Part shown: one piece after another, positions 7,865-13,412 of the stretch
Layout of the letters: each line of letters opens with the position of its first letter
Position numbering within the stretch: position 1 is the stretch's first letter
From: Candidatus Omnitrophota bacterium
GTDB lineage: Bacteria; Omnitrophota; Gorgyraeia; Zapsychrales; Zapsychraceae
Assembly (NCBI GenBank): GCA_020632495.1
Contig: JACKFL010000005.1
Span: 1-64,000, forward strand
Direction: 5' to 3'
Length of the DNA: 64,000 bases
Position numbers and translations under genes: made by a program
The notes under the pieces: generated by a model
Seen by the model: the letters and a program-made list of their open reading frames with translations, nothing else
Told to the model about the DNA's origin: nothing
The model's database searches: none

Positions 7865-8165
7865 GGGGGGTAGGAAACCGGAGTTGACCACGCTTCTTTT
7901 CATGGCCGAGGCGGGCGATTTCGAAAAAAACGTCCGGTTGCGGCATCGAAAGATGACCTAAGACAACCGCCAAAAACGGCAACAAGCCGCAAACCCATAT
8001 CAATCAAGGATGTAGCTTCCCGGACGCGCTTCGGACTTGGTCCGGAGAAAACAGAGAATCAGGGGCCAAACAGAGAAAGAAAGGCGGGAAGATGGGGAGA
8101 ATCGATGGTGCGGAGAGGTGCTTTGGAAAGATGTGAAACGGGCGCAAACCCTTTAGAAACAAGGG
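7865..8165. other. Gene-free stretch containing the probable right boundary of the mobile element
   Basis: About 300 nt without a supportable gene lie between the recombinase operon terminator and the ssrA terminator. In elements of this type the attachment site usually lies close to the integrase gene, so attR or attL is probably here or at the ssrA 3' end. I see no obvious exact copy of the ssrA 3' end in this stretch, and the left end of the element is outside the window, so the core site cannot be read. Confidence 0.4.
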
Positions 8166-8214
8166 GAAAAAGAAAACCCGTCACCCCGGAGAATGACCCC
8201 AGAGAGACGGGTTT
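8166..8214 (-). terminator. Intrinsic terminator of ssrA
   Basis: AAACCCGTC (read on the minus strand from 8214) pairs with GACGGGTTT (ending 8174), with a 23-nt loop region, followed by TCTTTTT. It lies just 3' of the tmRNA CCA end. Confidence 0.75.
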
Positions 8215-8226
8215 GTCTTTTCTAAA

Positions 8227-8621
8227 TGGTGGAGGTGCGGGGAATCGAACCCCGGTCCTTGCCGAGCCTGCCTTAAGCCTCTACATGTTTAGTACATTAT
8301 TTGGTCTCACGGACGTCACTCCAATGCACAGGATTGATGCCCGCCAGTCTATTAATTTCGCCGCCCTTCCCTAGACTTGAAGGGGACTAGCCTGTAAGGG
8401 TCCTTTTATAAATCCACAGGCATGACCTATAAAAGGGCTTGGTTTAATTTTAAACCAAGACGGGAGTCGCTTCAGCGAGAATTGCTTCTGCTTCAGCTAC
8501 AGCGTCATATTCGCCGTTTATTGGGTGTTCGGATGATTAACGAGGCCAACCGAACGTCCTCGACATGCATCTTAAGACATAAACATCGTAAGTCGATACC
8601 AGATCACCCCCAATACTCTCA
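8227..8621 (-). ncRNA. ssrA: tmRNA (transfer-messenger RNA)
   Basis: The 5' end reads GGGGGTGATCTGGTATCGAC and the 3' end carries a T-arm and CACCTCCACCA; the 7-bp acceptor stem pairs fully with one G-U, and CCA is encoded. About 395 nt long. Pseudoknot PK1 is visible as GAGG/CCTC with TTCGG/CCGAA. Eleven nt after PK1 comes GGC (8513-8515), the likely resume codon; the frame runs 21 codons (GEYDAVAEAE ... ATPVLV) to a TAA at 8450-8452 inside the CTTGGTTT/AAACCAAG hairpin, where tmRNA stops normally lie. With SmpB it rescues stalled ribosomes and tags their products for proteolysis. The tag is longer than the usual 8-15 residues and lacks the ALAA ending. smpB lies about 4.5 kb away. Confidence 0.95.
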
Positions 8622-8650
8622 AAGATCAACTTGCAGATAAATTCGAATCT

Positions 8651-8762
8651 CGAATCTTCTAATATCGAAGGAAATTCAAATCACCAAATGTTCAAATCTC
8701 GGAAACCAAGAGCTTTGAAGATTCGGTATTCCTTTGAACATTCGATATTCGGATATTAATCC
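8651..8762. repeat. AT-rich imperfect inverted repeat of ATTCGAATCTC / GAATATCGAAT type
   Basis: The two arms (about 8651-8690 and 8720-8760) share recurring ATTCGAAT, GATATTCG and GAAGATTCG words and can fold on each other imperfectly. The whole 8622-8988 gap contains this patch, the upstream region of ssrA, and the promoter of the next gene. The pattern resembles dispersed intergenic palindromic repeats; copy number elsewhere is unknown. Confidence 0.5.
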
Positions 8763-8931
8763 ACTTAGACTTGCATCCAACACGAAAATGTCGTACTATT
8801 AAATTTCAATCGGTTCGCCGGCTCCGGGCCGGATGTCGCGTTGACCGCGGCTATCAAGTATATCGAAAAACCCGGATAATTGCAACAGCACCCCTCCCTG
8901 AACCGCATTGAACCTCTACGTACAAATACCG

Positions 8932-8982
8932 ACTCAACTGAGTAGTAGAACGGATACCTGTATCCCGTTGAAAGGTTATAAT
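8932..8982 (+). promoter_or_regulatory. Promoter with two adjacent palindromes upstream of the 132-aa gene
   Basis: Two perfect dyads, ACTCA-AC-TGAGT (8932-8943) and GGATAC-CT-GTATCC (8952-8965), precede a consensus -10 box TATAAT (8977-8982). The ATG at 8989 begins 6 nt after the -10 box, so transcription should start at or next to the start codon. No good -35 box is visible at the right distance; the dyads occupy that place, as would suit activator or repressor sites. Confidence 0.6.
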
Positions 8983-8988
8983 TTAGGT

Positions 8989-9387
8989 ATGAAAGGTGAT
9001 ATCAACCGAAAACTCGCGCTGTTCTCCTCCGACCAGGCCGAAGGTATGGAAACCCTCGCCTGCGACGGCTGCCGGATCTATGTAAAGTTCCTGCCCGCCC
9101 CGGAAAAGGCCCGGAAAGCGGAGAAATACCTGGTGACCTCCCTAAAGATCGTCCGCCGCGAGGATATTACCGAATACTGGCTGACCTTCCTCGAACATCA
9201 GGCCGACGCCATCTCGGAGGAGCAAATCCGGGACCTCGTCCAAAAGGCCCATCAACGCGGCCTGTATAAGTCTTGCCAAAAGATCGTCTCCTTTATAGAA
9301 TACGGTGACAGCGAAAAGGACCAGCCCTCGCCCGAGAGCCCCGATGACGGCTCCATGGTCCCGCACCGGTTCAATTTCATGATTTAA
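8989..9387 (+). CDS. Hypothetical protein, probably leaderless mRNA
   Basis: This is a 132-aa soluble protein starting MKGDINRKLALFSSDQAEG. It has two cysteines in a TLACDGCRIYVKFLP segment, a Lys/Arg-rich helix (PEKARKAEKYLV) and an acidic, Pro/Ser-rich tail. I recognise no domain. I chose the ATG at 8989 because a TATAAT box lies 6 nt before it; the in-frame TTG at 8908 lies upstream of that box and would not be transcribed. A CBS-domain gene follows 17 nt downstream, so the two probably form an operon. Confidence 0.65.
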   Translation: MKGDINRKLALFSSDQAEGMETLACDGCRIYVKFLPAPEKARKAEKYLVTSLKIVRREDITEYWLTFLEHQADAISEEQIRDLVQKAHQRGLYKSCQKIVSFIEYGDSEKDQPSPESPDDGSMVPHRFNFMI

Positions 9388-9404
9388 ACTCCAAAGGAGA
9401 CCCG

Positions 9405-9809
9405 ATGAGCAAGGACATCCCCCCAATCCAGAAGTACATGTCCTATGATCCCGTTTCCATCGACGCCGACAAGGCCATCGTCGATGCCGAACACCTCATG
9501 AAAAGCAATCTGATTCGCCATCTGCCCGTCATGGAAGGCGACGTCGTGGTGGGGATCCTTTCCGACCGCGACATCAAACTCGCCCGGAGCATCGTCCAAG
9601 CCGCCGACGCCATTCAGGTCAAACACATCTGCCACAACGACGTCTACAGCGTGGAGCCGGACACCCCGATCGACAAGGTCGTGGAAACCATGGCCGAACA
9701 TCAATACGGCAGCGCCGTGGTGACCCAAAACGGGAAACTCGTCGGGATCTTCACCACCGTCGACGCCTGCCGCACCCTCGCTGAAATTACCCGCCAGCGC
9801 CATCACTAA
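9405..9809 (+). CDS. Stand-alone CBS-pair protein
   Basis: The 134-aa protein consists of two CBS domains: the first (about 12-68) with PVSIDADKAIVDAEHLM and HLPVMEGDVVVGILSDRDI, the second (about 76-130) with VEPDTPIDKVVETM and GSAVVTQNGKLVGIFTTVD. A CBS pair forms a Bateman module that binds adenine nucleotides or similar ligands and acts as an energy or ion-strength sensor. With no catalytic domain attached, it presumably regulates another protein. It starts behind a strong AAAGGAGA site and follows the 132-aa gene in an apparent two-gene operon. Confidence 0.9.
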   Translation: MSKDIPPIQKYMSYDPVSIDADKAIVDAEHLMKSNLIRHLPVMEGDVVVGILSDRDIKLARSIVQAADAIQVKHICHNDVYSVEPDTPIDKVVETMAEHQYGSAVVTQNGKLVGIFTTVDACRTLAEITRQRHH

Positions 9810-9868
9810 AAAACAGGAGCCACCGCGACGAACGCGATGAGCCGCGCTGTGGTCGCAGTGCCTCCTGT
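9808..9868 (-). terminator. Long hairpin terminator downstream of the GST gene
   Basis: ACAGGAG-CAC arms (9813-9822 and 9859-9868, with one mismatch) enclose a long GC-rich loop, and on the minus strand a run of six T follows. It lies between convergent genes and ends the GST transcript. Confidence 0.65.
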
Positions 9869-9897
9869 CTGTGATCAACTGTCCGATCGTCCGTGCC

Positions 9898-10539
9898 TTA
9901 GCCCTTGGCCATGGCGGATTCGCCGTAAAACTTGTGGACCTTCTGAAAGAAATCCGCGGACTGCAGCGGCCGGCGCCACTTGTCCAGATGCGGATACTTC
10001 TTCACATCGATTTCGATCGCCTCCAGCGGATCGGTGTGCGCCAAAAGCGTAAAATCAGCCAGCGACAGTTTCCCGCCGGCGATATAAGGCGTCTTGCCGA
10101 GCTGCTCATCGACGATCGGCAGGTAGCGGTTCAGGAACTGCAGCCCGCATTGCAGCGAGTTCTCATCAACCTCCCGTCCGAGCTTCGGGGCCATGATCTT
10201 GTTCCAAAGAACCCGGCCGATCCCGTTTTGAATATGCAGCGCGGCGAAGTCCATCCACTGGTCGACAAGCGCGCGTTGTTTGAGGTCGGCCGGATAAAGG
10301 TCGGATTTCTCCTTCGCGGCCAGATAACGGATAATAGCATTGCTTTCCCACAGACTAAAATCGCCGTCGATGATCGCCGGGACCTTTCCTGCCGGATGGA
10401 TCCGCTTGTATTCCTCACTCTGGCCCTCGCCCTCGGCCAGATTGATGCATTTGCGTTCGTACTTCAGTCCCAGATAATTAGCCACATAAAGCACCTTCAG
10501 TGCGGGCGATGACAGATCCAGGGCGTAGATGGTGAGCAT
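9898..10539 (-). CDS. Glutathione S-transferase family protein
   Basis: The 213-aa protein has an N-terminal thioredoxin-like domain (about 1-78) with LDLSSPALKVLYVANYLGL, the cis-Pro region HPAGKVPAIID and the glutathione-contact motif WESNAIIRYL, then an all-helical C-terminal domain with LSLADFTLLAHTDPLEAI. The Ser residues near position 10 fit the serine-type GSTs (theta/delta-like). The usual role is conjugating thiols to electrophiles. The start has a strong AAGGAGG site. A TetR operator covers its promoter and the TetR gene lies directly upstream, so expression is probably induced by an electrophile or its adduct. Confidence 0.92.
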   Translation of the reverse strand: MLTIYALDLSSPALKVLYVANYLGLKYERKCINLAEGEGQSEEYKRIHPAGKVPAIIDGDFSLWESNAIIRYLAAKEKSDLYPADLKQRALVDQWMDFAALHIQNGIGRVLWNKIMAPKLGREVDENSLQCGLQFLNRYLPIVDEQLGKTPYIAGGKLSLADFTLLAHTDPLEAIEIDVKKYPHLDKWRRPLQSADFFQKVHKFYGESAMAKG

Positions 10540-10577
10540 ATGTTCCTCCTTGTGCGGGGTTATGATCGATTTCTCAA

Positions 10578-10605
10578 ATTGTACTATTTAGTACATTTTT
10601 GTCAA
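10578..10605 (-). promoter_or_regulatory. GST promoter with TetR-type operator TGTAC-N6-GTACA
   Basis: On the minus strand TTGACA (10600-10605), a 16-nt spacer and TACAAT (10578-10583) form a near-consensus sigma-70 promoter. The dyad TGTACTATTTAGTACA (10580-10595) overlaps the spacer and -10 box. The same dyad arms occur at the tetR promoter, which identifies the likely regulator. Confidence 0.85.
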
Positions 10606-10624
10606 GTAACATTCCGGCGACGTA

Positions 10625-11224
10625 TTACGGGCTCAGCGACCGCAGGTGTGCCATGGCCTGGGCCGCGGCGCGCTCAAAGGCGGCGGTGTTCCCGTTCATC
10701 TTGGAGATGGCCAACCCGCCCTGCATAATTGAATAGCAGTAATCCGCCAGCGCGTCGGGATCGGCGGCGGCACTCAGCTCCCCCCGGGCCTTCATCTTGT
10801 CGAAGAACCGGGCCAGCTTGGTCTGGGTGAAGTCACTGAGCATCTTCAGATCCTGACGGATCACCTCGCTGTGCGCCTCCAGATCGCTGGCGATCGTCGC
10901 GACCGGACAACCCCGACGGCACCCGGTATTGTTTTGAAATCCGATAAAGAATCCGAACCAGGCTTCCAGATCTTCCCAACTGTCCAGTTCGTAATTGACC
11001 GGCAACCGGCCGTTCTTCAACTGGTCCAGAAAATGCTGCAGGCAGGCGTGCAGCAGTCCTTCCTTATTCTTGAAGTAGTGGGAAAACTGGCTCTTGCCGG
11101 TGCCGGAATGCGCGAGGATCTCATCCACGCTGGTGGCGCTGACCCCTTTCTGATGAAAGAGATCGAAGGCGGCGGTGATCATCCGGGAACGGGCGTCGGA
11201 TTTGTCAGCGGTCGTGCGGCTCAT
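10625..11224 (-). CDS. TetR/AcrR family repressor
   Basis: This 199-aa regulator has the N-terminal TetR helix-turn-helix (about 10-58) with MITAAFDLFHQKGVSATSVD and GTGKSQFSHYFKNKEGLL, then a helical ligand domain with the GCRRGCPVATIASDL motif typical of the LmrA/YxaF-like branch. It lies upstream of and in the same orientation as the GST gene. Both its own promoter and that of the GST carry TGTAC-N6-GTACA, so it probably represses both and releases on binding a xenobiotic. There is no Shine-Dalgarno; the ATG follows the -10 box by 6 nt, so the mRNA is probably leaderless. Two Cys in the GCRRGC stretch could give redox sensitivity, which is inference. Confidence 0.93.
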   Translation of the reverse strand: MSRTTADKSDARSRMITAAFDLFHQKGVSATSVDEILAHSGTGKSQFSHYFKNKEGLLHACLQHFLDQLKNGRLPVNYELDSWEDLEAWFGFFIGFQNNTGCRRGCPVATIASDLEAHSEVIRQDLKMLSDFTQTKLARFFDKMKARGELSAAADPDALADYCYSIMQGGLAISKMNGNTAAFERAAAQAMAHLRSLSP

Positions 11225-11230
11225 GTTTAT

Positions 11231-11258
11231 ACTGTACCATATAGTACATAAATATCAA
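11231..11258 (-). promoter_or_regulatory. Autoregulated leaderless tetR promoter with TGTAC-N6-GTACA operator
   Basis: TTGATA (11253-11258), a 16-nt spacer and TACAGT (11231-11236) lead directly to the ATG at 11224, 6 nt beyond the -10 box. The operator TGTACCATATAGTACA (11233-11248) covers the -10 box and spacer, in the same geometry as at the GST promoter. Confidence 0.8.
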
Positions 11259-12709
11259 GCTTCGCTGCGGGCTTCTTCCCCGGTCCGCGGCCGGTGCTGC
11301 CGGCGCAGAAAGGCAACCACCGCCACGGCGAACATCGTCAGATAATACGGCTCCAACACGAACCGGTAGCGGTTGGCACCGATCCAGGCAAACAGATTGC
11401 TGCCCGTGGTCAGATACAAAATGTTGAAGGCCATAAAAAAGATAGTCAGGATAAACGGCAGGTTCTCCGGCCGCCGGCGGCACTCGGCCGCCGCCAATCC
11501 CAGGGCGGCGAGCAATGACCCGATATAAAACATCACCACCATGGCGTACATGTTGGTCCCCCAATCATCCCACTTCATCCGGTCGAAGGAATGCCATAGC
11601 AGGAGCTTTTCCGTGTAGAGCCTCCCGTCGTTGATCGTGTTGAGACGGCGGAACATGAAGTGATACCCATTCTCGTAGGCGGCAATGTAGCGGCGGTTGG
11701 GAAACGTGACGTCGGTGGGCCCCGGGAAAAAATACATCAGGTAAGCGCGGGAGACCGAATAACGGTACGACTCCGGGAAATGTTTCAGCAAATAACGCGT
11801 GTTTTCCAGATCGATATCCGCGTAGTGCCAGGCCAGCAGGCTGTGCCAGTTCTTCTCCCCCGACGAAGGTTTGGTGAGATCATCAAGGACCGGAATCCCG
11901 GACTTGTTCGCCACCGCACCCGGGTACGACTTCAGGACGCCCTGCTCGAAGAGTTCGTCGATCTTCTCGGGACGCACCATCTTGGCGCTCATCTCCAGCA
12001 GATTGAACGCCATCCAGGCGCGGCTGGTCGTCATCGACCGGAACACATAGAAATTTTTGGCATAAAGCGCGGCGATCAGTACAAACGGGACGATCCCCGC
12101 CACCAGCAGCCGCTTCCATTCCTTGCGTAGGATCACAAACGCCCCGGCCCAGATCAGTGCAAACCACAAGATGTGAAACGTACTCTTGGTCCCCACCAGG
12201 ACCCCCATCATCCACATCACCGCCACCAGGTCACGCGTCCGGCGGCCCCGCAGAAACCGGTGCAGGAAGACCGCCAGCCACACCAGCATAGCCAGGATGA
12301 AATAGGTGTAAAACAACCAATTCTCAAGCAGAATCACCGCCGGATTGATCATGAAATGGCAGACCAGGGCGGTAGCCCAGCCGCGGGGGATGTCGAAACA
12401 GCGCAGCAGCCGGTAAAATCCGACCGCCAGCAGGTAGCCGGTCGCGATAAACAGGGCGTGAAAGACCGGCAGGTGGTTATCCGGAAAAAGCTTCAGGATG
12501 GAACCGACAAACAGATTGAACAGCGGGGGCTGGCCGTGGAGATAGTACAATGTCTCCCACAGGCGGGTCTTCAGCAGGACCGGATCGGCCAGTTGAATTC
12601 CGCTGTAGAGCGGCTGGATGTCGAAACGCACACCGCAGGCGAACACGATGAGCCGGGAAACGACGAAGACGGCGGATATGATCCACAGAGGTAATGACTT
12701 TGATTTCAT
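11255..12709 (-). CDS. Multipass membrane glycosyltransferase of the GT-C / PMT-like class
   Basis: The 484-aa protein has about 9-11 hydrophobic helices. An N-terminal helix is followed by an extramembrane loop with the motif YLHGQPPLFNLFVGS, which fits the DxD/HxPPL-type first loop of GT-C enzymes such as ArnT/PMT that move sugars from polyprenyl phosphate donors. A large periplasmic loop (about 230-370) precedes the last helices (GSNLFAWIGANRYRFVLEP). The sugar and acceptor cannot be deduced. It begins 4 nt after the smpB stop codon, so it is probably cotranscribed with smpB, an unrelated partner. Confidence 0.75.
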   Translation of the reverse strand: MKSKSLPLWIISAVFVVSRLIVFACGVRFDIQPLYSGIQLADPVLLKTRLWETLYYLHGQPPLFNLFVGSILKLFPDNHLPVFHALFIATGYLLAVGFYRLLRCFDIPRGWATALVCHFMINPAVILLENWLFYTYFILAMLVWLAVFLHRFLRGRRTRDLVAVMWMMGVLVGTKSTFHILWFALIWAGAFVILRKEWKRLLVAGIVPFVLIAALYAKNFYVFRSMTTSRAWMAFNLLEMSAKMVRPEKIDELFEQGVLKSYPGAVANKSGIPVLDDLTKPSSGEKNWHSLLAWHYADIDLENTRYLLKHFPESYRYSVSRAYLMYFFPGPTDVTFPNRRYIAAYENGYHFMFRRLNTINDGRLYTEKLLLWHSFDRMKWDDWGTNMYAMVVMFYIGSLLAALGLAAAECRRRPENLPFILTIFFMAFNILYLTTGSNLFAWIGANRYRFVLEPYYLTMFAVAVVAFLRRQHRPRTGEEARSEA

Positions 12710-12713
12710 TGTG

Positions 12714-13172
12714 TTAGCGCGGATTGCGCCCGCGCAGCGCGCGCTTGAGGTCTTTATCGATCTGACGTTTTTTGATGACCTCGCGCTTGTCGTATTGCTT
12801 TTTCCCTTTGGCCAGGCCCACCTCCACCTTGACCAGTCCGCGATTGTTGTAGTACAGCTTGGTGGGGATCAGCGTCTGGCTCTTGAGGGTCGCTTCCTGG
12901 TCCATTTTCTTGATCTCCCGCTTGTGCAGCAACAGCCGGCGCACCCGGTCGGCGGGCAGATTTTCGTAGCTGGCGGCCTGGTAAGGCTCGATATGGAGGT
13001 TATACAGCAGCACCTGTCCCTTTTCCACCCGGGCGAAGGTGTCTTTGAAGCTGACATGACCGGCCCGGATCGACTTGACCTCAGCCCCGATCAGCTCGAT
13101 CCCGCACTCCCAGGTGTCGGTGATGAAGTAGTCGCGGAGTGCTTTCTTATTGGTGACGATCGTTTGTCCCAT
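12714..13172 (-). CDS. smpB: SsrA-binding protein SmpB
   Basis: The 152-aa protein matches SmpB over its length: an OB-fold core with IVTNKKALRDYFITDTWECG, GAEVKSIRAGHVSFKDTFAR, LLHKREIKKM, LIPTKLYYNNRGLVKVEVGL and KGKKQYDKRE, then a basic tail (KRQIDKDLKRALRGRNPR) that enters the ribosomal A-site channel. SmpB binds the tRNA-like end of tmRNA and is essential for trans-translation; the partner ssrA is at 8227-8621. The start at 13172 has no Shine-Dalgarno and is preceded within 4 nt by a run of T and a GC hairpin, an odd leader. Confidence 0.98.
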   Translation of the reverse strand: MGQTIVTNKKALRDYFITDTWECGIELIGAEVKSIRAGHVSFKDTFARVEKGQVLLYNLHIEPYQAASYENLPADRVRRLLLHKREIKKMDQEATLKSQTLIPTKLYYNNRGLVKVEVGLAKGKKQYDKREVIKKRQIDKDLKRALRGRNPR

Positions 13173-13176
13173 GATG

Positions 13177-13198
13177 AAAAAAAGGCCCTGTCCGGGCC
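13177..13198 (-). promoter_or_regulatory. Terminator-like hairpin immediately before the smpB start codon
   Basis: Read on the minus strand, GGCCC-N5-GGGCC (13184-13198) is followed by seven T (13177-13183) and then, after 4 nt, the smpB ATG. A short intrinsic terminator or attenuator in the leader is the simplest reading; it could also end antisense transcripts coming from the aceE side. The remaining 13199-13412 gap contains the aceE leader and an AT-rich upstream region, with no convincing -35/-10 pair. Confidence 0.55.
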
Positions 13199-13412
13199 CT
13201 GTCCCCCTCTGCCGGGCCGCGGCGGCCCGTTCGAAATGGCTTTGTCTGCGTTACGGTTGCGGCGATTATACCACACAAAAATGGCATTTCGTAGCGCAAA
13301 ATGTGCTTGCGTAATTAAATAAAGCATAATACAATAGCATTTCATTTAGGGCTCCCCGAAGACCATCAACAGTCCAATCGCTATCAATTTAGACAAATCC
13401 GAAGGATATCGC

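Noticed and set aside
8101..8125. Possible degenerate copy of the ssrA 3' end as an attachment core
   Set aside because: The similarity is limited to ATGGTG and GAGGTGC words with shifted spacing; too weak to call an att site.
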